In this document: piece by piece, positions 43,365-52,030 of the stretch
Layout: the number at the start of each line of letters is the position of its first letter
Position numbering within the stretch: the first letter of the stretch is position 1
Assembly (NCBI GenBank): GCA_910577115.1
Contig: CAJTMC010000001.1
Location: 1 to 64,000 of the forward strand
Reading direction: 5' to 3'
Source of the DNA: an uncultured Lachnospiraceae bacterium
GTDB taxonomy: Bacteria > Bacillota > Clostridia > Lachnospirales > Lachnospiraceae
Length of the DNA: 64,000 nucleotides
Notes under the pieces: generated by a model
What the model saw: only the letters and a program-made list of their open reading frames with translations
What the model was told of the DNA's origin: nothing
Database searches by the model: none
Position numbers and translations under genes: made by a program

Positions 43365-43940
43365 ATGCTAACAACACCAATAAGAAAAAAGGAAGAGATT
43401 GAATTGATAAAAAACTATTTTTTAGGAAAGGAAAAATATCGAGATTATTCCCTATTTGTTCTAGGAATAAACACTTCCTTAAGAATCAGTGATCTATTAA
43501 AAATACGCTGGAATGATGTTTATGATTTTAAACATCAGAAATTTCGTAATCATTTGGTTTTGAAGGAACAAAAGACTGGTAAAATCAATTGTATTGCCAT
43601 TAATGACAGTTGTAAAAATGCGCTTTCTTTACAGCTGAAACATAAATATCCTGTTATGCAGGACGATTATATTTTCTACTCTGGCAATAATGCACAAAAA
43701 CACATGTCAAGAAACAGGGCCTGGCACATCATCAAAGAAGCAGCATTGGATAATGAATTAGACGGTAATATCAGCTGTCATTCGATGAGAAAAACGTTTG
43801 GTTATCATGCTTGGCAGGCGGGGGGACAACCGGCTTTAATTATGAATATTTACAATCATTCCAATATTGAAATTACAAAACGTTATCTGTCAATTGAACA
43901 GGACGAGAAGGACAACCTTTTTCATAAACTGAATTTGTAG
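43365..43940 (+). CDS. Small tyrosine recombinase (DNA invertase)
   Basis: This 191-residue protein is essentially a catalytic domain with no N-terminal core-binding domain. Active-site residues are in order: Arg in TSLRISDLL, the Lys of the beta-hairpin (KTGK), HSMRKTFGYHAW (His-x2-Arg and a further His), NHSN and the nucleophile Tyr in KRYLSIEQ. This matches FimB/FimE-like and inverton-associated recombinases, which are also about 190-200 residues. AGAGGA precedes the ATG. It sits alone between inverted repeats, so those are its likely substrates. A mobile-element integrase is less likely because no other element genes are present. Confidence 0.93.
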   Translation: MLTTPIRKKEEIELIKNYFLGKEKYRDYSLFVLGINTSLRISDLLKIRWNDVYDFKHQKFRNHLVLKEQKTGKINCIAINDSCKNALSLQLKHKYPVMQDDYIFYSGNNAQKHMSRNRAWHIIKEAALDNELDGNISCHSMRKTFGYHAWQAGGQPALIMNIYNHSNIEITKRYLSIEQDEKDNLFHKLNL

Positions 43941-43975
43941 AGACTGTCAAAGGTCTGTGAAAAAATCGAAAATAG

Positions 43976-44004
43976 TTGCTTTTTGGAAATATATAATATA
44001 TACT
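43976..44004 (+). promoter_or_regulatory. Outward promoter at the right end of the invertible segment
   Basis: TTGCTT (43976-43981), 17-bp spacer, TATACT (43999-44004), plus strand. Transcription would start near 44011, at the edge of the right repeat, and run into the LtaS-like leader. After inversion it would fire leftward into the DltA-like cassette. An overlapping TATAAT at 43992-43997 lacks a matching -35. Confidence 0.6.
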
Positions 44005-44010
44005 TGATAA

Positions 44011-44048
44011 AAGATAACACTTGAATACAATTGTTATCTTTTATATTG
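44011..44048 (-). repeat. Right inverted repeat / recombination site
   Basis: Inverted 38-bp counterpart of the site at 43294-43332: identical apart from one substitution in the outer flank and one missing base in the spacer. Both arms (AGATAACA, TGTTATCT) are conserved exactly. Confidence 0.85.
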
Positions 44049-44423
44049 TGCCAAATTTAGAATAATATATTTTAGCATAGATTTAAACCATAGAATAAAC
44101 ATAAATACACCAAAAGCAAAAAGCAACCGTGTACCGCCAATTATATAAATGCTCTATCAAAATCTTGCGTAATTATTGTCAACAACGCCGGCGCTGCACC
44201 ATGAAAAGTAAATATTATCCGGAAAAATAAAATTGGACACGGGAAAATCACTTCCAATCAAAAATATGCTTTTAATTAAGGGAGTGAAGTACCGCATTTT
44301 TGGATGGATTTGTCAAGTAATACAGCAAAAAAGTGGGGGACATTAATAAAAAAGGAATTTCAGAGTCTTATCAATCAAGGTTTCAAGATTGCAAGAGATA
44401 ATTGATTAAAATGGAGGTAAGAG
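44049..44423 (+). other. 375-bp leader between switch and LtaS-like gene
   Basis: No gene recognised. Two short ORFs exist: plus-strand 44304-44405 (33 codons, MDLSSNTAKKWG start, no ribosome site) and minus-strand 44157-44297 (46 codons, no clear start signal). Neither resembles a family I know; they may be decayed coding remnants. The stretch has no terminator, so a transcript from the switch promoter would reach the LtaS-like gene. Confidence 0.4.
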
Positions 44424-45974
44424 GTGAAACGGTTTGGTAATATTTTCAGGCATTTGCTGATATTTTTAATGCTGTTACTTTCAACCAGTCTTGTGTGGTG
44501 TATTAACAATTTTGGCAATATAGGTTTGAATGAGATTATATTTACATTGAATATGCCATTAAAGGGAACTGCTAATTCATATTTTTTGTCATATTTTTTG
44601 TATGCTTTCTGCCCGGCTGTCATTTTGCTTGGGGTAGAACTTTTTGCAGCGTTATATAAACCGAAACATAAATATAGTATTCGGTTTTCTGTTTTCAATA
44701 AAGTTTATGAAATTTCGATACTGCCCTTTCAGTTGAATCTTGCAATATGGATTGTGATAGTTCTAATATGGTTTGGAGAGATTATCAGCATAGCGAATGA
44801 CAACTTTGCAGTATTTGAGTATGTTAAGAGCCAACTTGATTCCTCAGAATTTATAGAAAATATGTATGTTGATTCAGGGAAAGTGAACATCAGTTTTCCT
44901 GAGCAGAAAAAAAACCTTATCTGTATCTATATAGAATCTGCTGAGACTTCCTTTCAGGATAAAGCAAACGGCGGACTTCTCGATAATAATATTATTCCGC
45001 AGATGACTGCGCTTGCAGCGGAAAATGTCAGTTTTTCACATTCGAAGCTTTTCGAGGGAGCGACAGTAGCGCCTGCCTGTGGCTGGACAATGTCGGGGCT
45101 TGTAGCACAGACGTCTGGACTTCCGCTGAAGCTTTTTAAGTATGAGTCTACAAATGGCGGCGTAGATAATTCTATGGAGAAATATGCATCCTTTATGCCC
45201 GGAGCGACTGCTATTGGAGAATTGCTTGAAAAGGAAGGATATAAAAATATTTTTATGGCAGGTTCTGATTTTACCTTTGGAGGAAGACGGGATTATTTTA
45301 CACAACACGGAAATTATGAGATATGGGATTATAATACGGCAATAGCATTAGGGAAAATACCATCCGATTATGAAGAAGGATGGGGATTTGAAGACCAAAA
45401 ACTATACGAATTCGCAAAAGAAAAGCTGACTGAACTTGCGGCAGACCAACAGCCCTTCAATTTTTCCATGCTAACGGTCGATACCCATACAGGAGGCGGT
45501 TATGTATGTGAGTTGTGTCCTGACCTGTATGACAGCCAATATGCGAATGTGTGGGCGTGCGCTTCCAATCAGGTCTGCGATTTTATAGAGTGGATAAAGC
45601 AACAGAGCTTTTATGAAAATACGACTATCTGCATCACAGGTGATCATTGCAGTATGGAGGCCGGTTTTTTTGAGGAGCATGAGCATTATGAACGTCATCT
45701 GGGAGAGATAGAGCGAAAGGTATATAATGTCTTTATCAATGCGGCAGTTCAGCCTGCATCCATGAAAAACAGAAAGTTTACGACAATGGACATGTATCCG
45801 ACAATACTCGCAGCAATGGGGGCCAAAATAGATGGAGAACGACTTGGATTGGGAACAAATCTATTTTCCGATGTGCCTACACTGGCTGAGAAATACGGTT
45901 ATGAGGAACTGTTTGCCGAACTAAATAAAAAATCGCGTTTTTACGATAACAATATCTTATACCCAAATAGGTAA
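44424..45974 (+). CDS. LtaS/OpgB-like membrane sulfatase-fold phosphoglycerol transferase
   Basis: This 516-residue protein has three N-terminal helices (about 8-26, 54-78, 104-123) and a large outer sulfatase-fold domain. Catalytic features are metal-binding Glu in ICIYIESAETS (Glu171), the nucleophile Thr222 in ACGWTMSGL, and the metal ligands in VDTHTGG (351-357) and TGDHCSM (Asp407-His408). LtaS and OpgB use this chemistry to transfer phosphoglycerol from phosphatidylglycerol to a polymer. Fewer helices than LtaS suggest an OpgB-like or decorating role. Start is GTG with GGAGG six bases upstream, the same start region as the paralogue at 58.9-60.5 kb. It is the only plus-strand gene in this part and is the probable target of the invertible promoter. 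Confidence 0.92.
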   Translation: MKRFGNIFRHLLIFLMLLLSTSLVWCINNFGNIGLNEIIFTLNMPLKGTANSYFLSYFLYAFCPAVILLGVELFAALYKPKHKYSIRFSVFNKVYEISILPFQLNLAIWIVIVLIWFGEIISIANDNFAVFEYVKSQLDSSEFIENMYVDSGKVNISFPEQKKNLICIYIESAETSFQDKANGGLLDNNIIPQMTALAAENVSFSHSKLFEGATVAPACGWTMSGLVAQTSGLPLKLFKYESTNGGVDNSMEKYASFMPGATAIGELLEKEGYKNIFMAGSDFTFGGRRDYFTQHGNYEIWDYNTAIALGKIPSDYEEGWGFEDQKLYEFAKEKLTELAADQQPFNFSMLTVDTHTGGGYVCELCPDLYDSQYANVWACASNQVCDFIEWIKQQSFYENTTICITGDHCSMEAGFFEEHEHYERHLGEIERKVYNVFINAAVQPASMKNRKFTTMDMYPTILAAMGAKIDGERLGLGTNLFSDVPTLAEKYGYEELFAELNKKSRFYDNNILYPNR

Positions 45975-45989
45975 AAAGAAGGAAACAAA

Positions 45990-46042
45990 AGAACGCTCTA
46001 ATTCTGTTTGTATTATTATCAAAACAGAATTAGGGCGGTTCT
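45990..46042. terminator. Bidirectional terminator between convergent genes
   Basis: A long hairpin (AGAACGCTCTAATTCTGTTT with its near-complement AAACAGAATTAGGGCGGTTCT, about 12-base loop) lies between the plus-strand LtaS-like gene and the minus-strand SGNH gene and reaches the stop codon of the latter. A/T-rich flanks fit termination in both directions. Confidence 0.75.
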
Positions 46043-47735
46043 ATTTGTATTCTTTTATAATACGTCTCTCAAACGCTTCCTCAAATTCATTTATCTTAGC
46101 ATTGTCTCTGTTTGCTATATGGTTTTCTTGATTTGTCTCAAAACAAACACTATCAACAACAAGGGCTCTTTCATTATCATAAATTACAATATTTAATCCT
46201 TTATGATTATATGCATATTCTTCATCCCCCACTTTTATGGACACACCCGAACCTACCCACCATCCCGAACTGTATAGTTCATAAATCGTGCTTGATTTAT
46301 CACAGGTCCCTTTATAGTTTATCTGACGGTTTGAAAGAGACTCATATTTTACTTCTCCATTTTCAATCACAGCTACATATGACTGATTCGCTGCATTCGA
46401 AAAATCCGCTTGCAATCCTAATAATCGCAATGCGCAAATATCATCTTCTGTTAGTCCCACTGCCATATCTTCCTCAGCCGCCATCAGTATTGTCATTTCT
46501 TTATATTCGTTTGCGAGCATATTAATATATTCAATAAAATCTTTCTGAACCTGCAGTTCTCCAATTTTACGAACTTTTTGGTATGATGCCAAATCTCTGT
46601 CCCACTGTTCGTCAGACCCATCCGGCAACTGATAATTTTCCTTAAGGTACTCTCCCAATCCAGCCGATACCTTCTGTGCTCCTAATAAGTTAAGATGAAT
46701 TCCTTGATCAGATGAATCTCTGCTCCAATCAATACCAAGATCTGCATCATAAAGCAGATCATAATATGTGATATGGTGTTCCTTACACAATTTTTGTATT
46801 TTATGATACTTCTCTTCAAGCCAGACCGAACGCTGCCCTTGCGGCATATATATTGTCGGCGTCTTAATCGCTAATAATTGAATATCGTTTTCATCACATA
46901 ATTTTTTGATTTTTTCCAGCCATTCGATATTTTTTTCAGGAATATCAGTGTCATACAATATGTTTTCTTCATGGTTTTGATAAGTATTTTCACCATCATA
47001 AACATACTCATTTTTTTCTGTGCTTTGCAACAATTGATCTGCTATCGCATTCATCTCTTCTACTGTTATTTCTGCGGCGGCAACAGAAGTATTCATCTGA
47101 CCGCCTTTTCCGAAATAATGCTTATTATCGCCAATTGCTGTAAAATCAATTTCCGTTAATTCTTTCCACCTTGTGTGATATCGTACCAAAGGAAATAGCA
47201 TCTCCCTTGATGATTCATCACCACCGTCGGCATTTTCTTTATATTCGTGCATAAGCGCCAATTTATTTTCGCCCAGATGCATCTCATCCAGAACAAACCA
47301 CCAATATTTTGCTTCAACACTGCTAAAGTATAAATTGGATACATCAATAATAAAAACCTTTGGACTTTGTGTTTTCAATGCTTCGCAAAGCAAATAGTAA
47401 GTGGCTTCTATCGGCTGGATAGATGTTGATAAATTATATGATTTTATACCATACTTCTCATATAACTCCATAGGAAGCACGCCTTTGCTCAAATGGCTCG
47501 TCGAAGAAATTAATACATCAATGCTATTTTTTTCTTCCCTATAGAAACCTGTTAGCTTTCCGGCATCATAGGACTTCGTATAAGGGGCGCGTTTTGGCAG
47601 GAAAACAACTTGAATCATACCAAAGATCAACACACCAATTATGATAAAACATACTGACTTAATAAAATATGTACTTTTTGCGCCAATCCGTTTTTCAGAC
47701 TTGCCTATGCCATTATTTTGGGACTGCACTGACAC
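46041..47735 (-). CDS. DltD/AlgJ-like SGNH-fold membrane-anchored protein
   Basis: This 564-residue protein has one N-terminal helix (about 26-46) and an extracytoplasmic SGNH-like domain. SSTSHLSKG gives the candidate Ser, and the DWSRDSSDQGIHLNLLGA block near 355-372 gives the Asp-x2-His pair (DQGIH). About 170 extra C-terminal residues follow. DltD and AlgJ/AlgX proteins of this type act with MBOAT enzymes, so this could be the partner of the MBOAT enzyme at 39.8 kb. The start is a GTG inside the 3' end of the upstream gene (23-bp overlap) without a clear ribosome site, so it depends on translational coupling. End of the right minus-strand block. Confidence 0.75.
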   Translation of the reverse strand: MSVQSQNNGIGKSEKRIGAKSTYFIKSVCFIIIGVLIFGMIQVVFLPKRAPYTKSYDAGKLTGFYREEKNSIDVLISSTSHLSKGVLPMELYEKYGIKSYNLSTSIQPIEATYYLLCEALKTQSPKVFIIDVSNLYFSSVEAKYWWFVLDEMHLGENKLALMHEYKENADGGDESSREMLFPLVRYHTRWKELTEIDFTAIGDNKHYFGKGGQMNTSVAAAEITVEEMNAIADQLLQSTEKNEYVYDGENTYQNHEENILYDTDIPEKNIEWLEKIKKLCDENDIQLLAIKTPTIYMPQGQRSVWLEEKYHKIQKLCKEHHITYYDLLYDADLGIDWSRDSSDQGIHLNLLGAQKVSAGLGEYLKENYQLPDGSDEQWDRDLASYQKVRKIGELQVQKDFIEYINMLANEYKEMTILMAAEEDMAVGLTEDDICALRLLGLQADFSNAANQSYVAVIENGEVKYESLSNRQINYKGTCDKSSTIYELYSSGWWVGSGVSIKVGDEEYAYNHKGLNIVIYDNERALVVDSVCFETNQENHIANRDNAKINEFEEAFERRIIKEYK

Positions 47736-48867
47736 AACTTTTTTTTCTATTGATACGTGAGAACAAAATTGCCAGAACCATACTTATCAGCACAATATAT
47801 TTTCCATCATTTCTAAGAAAGCATACAGCGATTCCTGATAACGTCAAAAAAAGAAAATCCCTTTTATAACATGGCGCCTTCTGCATTTTTAAAAGTCCGA
47901 TACAAAACAATAAAAATGAATAAGCAGATAAAATATCCTTTGTAATAAAAAACATGTAGTTCTGTATTCTTGGAGATAATGCAAAATACAAGATTACGAG
48001 AAAAATAATATTCAGTTTCACTCTCTTTTTTATCATCAGCGATACTACATAGGATATTGCCGTAAGTACGCATAAAAACTGTATAAATGCAGTCAAAAAT
48101 ATACCAACATTATACGAATTGAAAACCCCTTTTCCTACTACCATACATAAATGGATAAACAATGTGTGAACAATCGGATGGTGGCCATTTAAACGTATGT
48201 TCTCATTTATTAAATGCAAATACTCTGATGTTCCTTCCGAGAAATTATACCCCTGTGCAATTTGGTTGCATGTATCGCCAAAATGAATAGCCGGGTAGGA
48301 AATTAAAATATATGGAATATAAATAACAAATAGTGTAACAAATACTGTAGCAAACGGTTTGTTTATAAGCGCTGTTAAATATTTGTTTATCAATTTATAT
48401 TTGCTATTGATCATATAATGGTCACAAGTAATATTATACCTCCCAACTTGCGTATATATAAACGCCAACAGTTGAAGAAAGAACAGAAAATAGCCTAAAA
48501 CTGATAGAAGAGCCTTTAATAGCTGTAACGGGTTTGCCGCAATGCAGGAAATACTCCCCTCACTCGCAAACGCTTTACCAATGACCATAAAAAAGGAAAA
48601 CAGCAGCGCCGGAATGGCAGTACATATATTTTTATATGGTTTAATTCCTCTCTCTTTAAAAAATTTGCGCAGACAGCAGTAAACAACAGCAAATGAACCG
48701 ACCGATGCCAAATCGTACACAGACAGCTCCGGAAAGGAATCAAATAATTGGACAATGCTGCTTCTCCCTGACGGAAGAACGCTAATATCAATCCGCATAC
48801 CTAATAAGGTAAGATAAGCAAATAATATAGCTAATATATACTCTTTCCAAGCATTTTTTTTCATCAT
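47713..48867 (-). CDS. DUF6020-like GT-C membrane protein, C-terminally shortened
   Basis: This 384-residue protein has about ten helices, co-linear with residues 1-380 of the 56.6-58.5 kb protein: SYPAIHFGDTCNQIAQGYNF, NGHHPIVHTLFIHLCMV, SPRIQNYMFFITKDI, RNDGKYIVLIS. The paralogue has about 250 further residues (an external domain and last helices), which are missing here; the ORF stops 23 bp into the start of the SGNH gene. Acidic and HHP motifs are kept, so the active site may survive, but a truncated gene joined to a new neighbour is also plausible. ATG at 48864 is an alternative start better spaced from GGAG. Confidence 0.75.
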   Translation of the reverse strand: MMKKNAWKEYILAILFAYLTLLGMRIDISVLPSGRSSIVQLFDSFPELSVYDLASVGSFAVVYCCLRKFFKERGIKPYKNICTAIPALLFSFFMVIGKAFASEGSISCIAANPLQLLKALLSVLGYFLFFLQLLAFIYTQVGRYNITCDHYMINSKYKLINKYLTALINKPFATVFVTLFVIYIPYILISYPAIHFGDTCNQIAQGYNFSEGTSEYLHLINENIRLNGHHPIVHTLFIHLCMVVGKGVFNSYNVGIFLTAFIQFLCVLTAISYVVSLMIKKRVKLNIIFLVILYFALSPRIQNYMFFITKDILSAYSFLLFCIGLLKMQKAPCYKRDFLFLTLSGIAVCFLRNDGKYIVLISMVLAILFSRINRKKSCVSAVPK

Positions 48868-48907
48868 CTTCTCCTACCTTCTGCTGTCTTTGTTAAAACA
48901 GCAAAAA

Positions 48908-49735
48908 TCAAGGCCTTGTCTTTGTATCGCAGTTTTTACACAAATTTAAATTTTTTCTTCTGTTTTTGAGCATTTCCTGACGTATCTGCTCATATTCCTG
49001 TGAATTCCATATATCTGTTAGCTTATCTTTGGAAACATCGCCCAAAGTATACTTTCCCAGCGCATCATTACAGCACAAACTGATTTTTCCGGTTGGGCGG
49101 ATGATTACCATTCGGAAAGGCAGCAAACACAATTCCTGAATCCCTTTCGCTTCCGGTTTATTGGGAGCCTGTCCGCCTCTTGAAGTTCGCACTTGATTCT
49201 GCGGCCGCACAACGAAATTAACTTTATCCGTTAAATATTGATGCTCCTGAAGATACAGAAATATTTCCTTTAAGTTGGGCAGTACCTCTAAATCGTCGTT
49301 ATAATTATCCACTACCATATTATCCACATAATTTACAATCTCTTTAAATTTATCCAGACTCATTAACGTTCCGTTTGTATACAGATTCAGCCTTGCACCC
49401 AGAAGCTTCTCTCTGGCATATTTATAAAAATCGACAATCCGCTCGTCTAAAAACGGTTCATTATTAGAATAAATTGACAGCATCCCTGTGTAGTTCATAT
49501 CCACTAACTCTTGTATTATTTTATAAAATAACTCTGTGGACATTTTTGCATATTCTCTTTGCGGCTCATTGGCATTGACCGGACAAAAAGAACACTTTCC
49601 ATTGCATCTGTTCACAGTCTCGATCTCGATTTCCTTTATCTGTAATTGCTTTGAAGCAATCTGTTTCTTTACATACGTTACATTCCTTCTGTCATCCAGG
49701 TATGTTCTAAAATCATTTTTAATCTTTTTCAGCAT
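48908..49735 (-). CDS. Radical SAM / SPASM enzyme
   Basis: This 275-residue protein has the radical SAM cluster motif NRCNGKCSFC (Cys-x3-Cys-x2-Cys, positions 44-51) and a SPASM-like C-terminus: CLLPFRMVIIRPTGK, SLCCND and LCKNCD, giving additional Fe-S ligands. GMLSIYSNNEPFLDERI corresponds to the usual SAM-binding strand. Substrate unknown. In a wall-polymer locus such enzymes may modify a sugar or a lipid-linked intermediate. Peptide (RiPP) maturation is the usual alternative, but I see no precursor peptide nearby. ATG 49735 is preferred to TTG 49741. Confidence 0.88.
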   Translation of the reverse strand: MLKKIKNDFRTYLDDRRNVTYVKKQIASKQLQIKEIEIETVNRCNGKCSFCPVNANEPQREYAKMSTELFYKIIQELVDMNYTGMLSIYSNNEPFLDERIVDFYKYAREKLLGARLNLYTNGTLMSLDKFKEIVNYVDNMVVDNYNDDLEVLPNLKEIFLYLQEHQYLTDKVNFVVRPQNQVRTSRGGQAPNKPEAKGIQELCLLPFRMVIIRPTGKISLCCNDALGKYTLGDVSKDKLTDIWNSQEYEQIRQEMLKNRRKNLNLCKNCDTKTRP

Positions 49736-49793
49736 TTTCAATTCCCACTCTTTTCCTATCTATCAACGCCTGTAACCATTCCATAGCCGCTAT

Positions 49794-50054
49794 CTACTTT
49801 ATCACAATATCATCTGATTCCACTTCTTTATTTTTGTTCTCGTCAATCCCAAGCTTATCGTTTAATTTCTTTTTTGCCCTCCTAAAATAAATTCCGGCCA
49901 CCGCACCAATTGCAATCACAATGCCCGCGACAGCCTGAATCGCATAAGTTGCCACGGAAGGGTCAATATAAGCCTGTGAATTTGCGCCAAATAACAGCAT
50001 TCCGCAGGTACACAGATATCCAATCCCTAATAATCTTAATATTTCTTTTTTCAT
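49794..50054 (-). CDS. Small membrane protein of teichoic-acid-type loci
   Basis: This 86-residue protein has a signal-like first helix ending GANSQA, then YIDPSVATYAIQAVAGIVIAIGAVAGIY and a basic tail RRAKKKLNDKLGID. Short proteins with this YIDPS...QAVAG...RRAKKK pattern are familiar to me next to TagF-like genes in Clostridia, but no function is established. ATGA overlap with the YidC/TagF-like gene implies joint translation and probably joint function. Confidence 0.8.
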   Translation of the reverse strand: MKKEILRLLGIGYLCTCGMLLFGANSQAYIDPSVATYAIQAVAGIVIAIGAVAGIYFRRAKKKLNDKLGIDENKNKEVESDDIVIK

Positions 50055-51976
50055 ATCCCGTCTCCTTTTATCTTTGATCCTTTCTTCTTCTCTTCAATTT
50101 TCTTCTGTATCCGTGAAACAATGTACTTTGCTCCCACTTCCGCGCTCGTTCCGTGGTTATACACGTATTCGTCCACAAACCGCTCAATTTTTTCACAGTA
50201 CTGTTCACTGTTTTCCAAAAGCGTCTCCACACATTCCGAAACCCTGTCCAGCTCATCCATATCCAAAGAACACCCTATCTCATCACGAACAAGGATATTG
50301 ATTGGAACCGTATCAATCTTTTGATACTCCGGATTCATCACCTTCATCGGCGTATTAATAAAGAGCACCGGCCTTCCTGTCGTATATGCATAATCATAGG
50401 CAATGCTTGACCAGTCGGTAATAACCAGATCCGCCTCAAAAACAGTATCATTGGAAGAAAAATCCGTCTGTATCTCTATATCAGGATTTTGCTCATACTG
50501 CTTTTTTAACTGTTCCATAAATTCCGCTTTATGACGCACATGCTGAGGATGCGGGCGTACCGTTACATAATACGCCTGTCCCTTTAAATTATCAAGTATT
50601 TTTTCCAGGCAGCTGTCAACAATATTATCCTTCTGCCATGACGGCGCTATCAGAATCCGTTTTTTATCATGGACCGAAATCTCCCGTTTCTCATAGTCGG
50701 TACGCATCTCGTCAAGCAGCGTATAACCGCACTCTATAAGCCGTTTCGGTGGAAGACCATATACGGCCTCCGTCTTTTCCACTTCTTCTTTTTGGTGTTT
50801 CCCTACACAGAATATGGTATCATAATGATCAATGGCACCGGTGCGCAGCGTCAGATTAATGCTGTCCATGCCGTGCTGCATATACACATATTCAATATTT
50901 TTATCTATATAACTGCGCTTGATATGATAATTCTCAATGTCCGGCATGGTCATCACCATCACATCCGCTTCAAGCTTCATCATAAGCGTGATCAGTTTCT
51001 TTTCCCCGATATAATACGGCCTTATCTGCGTGTTTTCTTTTGCAAGTTCAAAAACGGCGTCCTTTGGATCGCTGGTAATATAATGGATTACCAGATTGGT
51101 ATTCTTCAACAGATACTCTATTGTTCCCTTATAATATTTATAAAATCCGCTGCTTTCCGAATAAAATACAAGATGTTTATTGACTACGGAAAAAAATTTC
51201 CTGTAGTCCTGCCGTTCCCTTCTGGCCTCTGGGTCATGAAAGCGCCTGCGCTTCTCTCCCCCTATATTTCCTAAACGTTCAAGCTCTTTTTTGCTTTTTT
51301 CCAGCGCTTCGTAATCGACATATTTTTTCGGATTAATCGCCCAATTCAATAGATAAAGCTGTACAATCGCAAGGACATTGCTCGCCATCCAATAAAGCGC
51401 CACTCCTACAGACACAAACCATCCCAGATAAAGCGACAGTCCTACCGAAAATGCCATAAGGCCATATTTATTGAGCTTTGACTGCTCAGACTGCAGCACA
51501 TTGCCTGCATTCTGCGCGATACATAAAAGCCATGCCGAAAAACCAGCCACAAGCGGAGACCATATCAGTCCAATCCCCTCCGCACTCGGCACAAGGCTGA
51601 GGTCGACGCCCAAAAAGCCCATGTCGATAAGAGGATTGTTCATTCCCCTTTTGATAACCTCAATCACGCACATCAGCAGCACCAGCTGTATCACGAGCGG
51701 AAAGACGGAAGCCATCGGATGATACTTCTCTCTCTTGTAAACGGCGGCCTGCTCCCCCGCAATCGTATCCTTATCCCCGAAGTGCTTCACCATAATAAAG
51801 TTGATTTCCGGCTGCATCTTTACCATCTTAATTGAATTCTTCTGCACCCACACAGATACAGGTAATAGTACAATTTTACTAATCAATGTAAAAAGCAGGA
51901 TAGCAGCCCCATAGTTTCGACATAAATTATAGCAGCCATTCATGACTATCTCAAAAGCACTATATAGAATTTCCAT
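50051..51976 (-). CDS. YidC/Oxa1-like domain fused to TagB/TagF-like glycerophosphotransferase
   Basis: The 641 residues fall in two parts. Residues 1-215 form a YidC/Oxa1-type membrane region: five helices, YGAAILLFTLISKIVLLPVS, a cytoplasmic hairpin with KMQPEINFIMVKHFGD, and GVALYWMASNVLAIVQLYLLN at the last helix. After a charged linker, residues 265-630 form a CDP-glycerol glycerophosphotransferase-type GT-B domain with YMQHGMDS (His near 368), RPHP at 474-477 and ITDWSSIAYDYAY near 519-531. The catalytic half would extend or prime a poly(glycerol/ribitol phosphate) on the inner face. The YidC-like half may have become an anchor or lipid-handling module. The fusion is continuous, with no frameshift. 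Confidence 0.9.
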   Translation of the reverse strand: MEILYSAFEIVMNGCYNLCRNYGAAILLFTLISKIVLLPVSVWVQKNSIKMVKMQPEINFIMVKHFGDKDTIAGEQAAVYKREKYHPMASVFPLVIQLVLLMCVIEVIKRGMNNPLIDMGFLGVDLSLVPSAEGIGLIWSPLVAGFSAWLLCIAQNAGNVLQSEQSKLNKYGLMAFSVGLSLYLGWFVSVGVALYWMASNVLAIVQLYLLNWAINPKKYVDYEALEKSKKELERLGNIGGEKRRRFHDPEARRERQDYRKFFSVVNKHLVFYSESSGFYKYYKGTIEYLLKNTNLVIHYITSDPKDAVFELAKENTQIRPYYIGEKKLITLMMKLEADVMVMTMPDIENYHIKRSYIDKNIEYVYMQHGMDSINLTLRTGAIDHYDTIFCVGKHQKEEVEKTEAVYGLPPKRLIECGYTLLDEMRTDYEKREISVHDKKRILIAPSWQKDNIVDSCLEKILDNLKGQAYYVTVRPHPQHVRHKAEFMEQLKKQYEQNPDIEIQTDFSSNDTVFEADLVITDWSSIAYDYAYTTGRPVLFINTPMKVMNPEYQKIDTVPINILVRDEIGCSLDMDELDRVSECVETLLENSEQYCEKIERFVDEYVYNHGTSAEVGAKYIVSRIQKKIEEKKKGSKIKGDGI

Positions 51977-52030
51977 TCATTTTTCTACCTTTCTTTCATA
52001 TATTTACTGTCAAGAATGCGATGATGTCTA

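Larger units (their letters stand above)
43294..44048 (+). mobile_element. Self-encoded invertible DNA segment (promoter switch)
   Basis: About 750 bp bounded by two near-identical inverted crossover sites, containing only a tyrosine recombinase gene and, at the right end, a good outward promoter. To the left lies the minus-strand DltA-like cassette; to the right lies the plus-strand LtaS-like gene. Inversion between the sites would move the promoter from one side to the other. Composition is very AT-rich compared with the left locus. The mechanism follows known phase-variable invertons; inversion itself cannot be observed in a single sequence. Confidence 0.75.

Noticed and set aside
43365..43940. 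Integrase of an integrated phage or conjugative element
   Set aside because: No other element genes, no tRNA target, and the flanking repeats are inverted rather than direct, which fits inversion instead of integration.
44157..44405. Two short ORFs (minus 44157-44297, plus 44304-44405) in the LtaS-like leader
   Set aside because: No ribosome sites and no recognisable family; kept only as possible remnants in the leader description.
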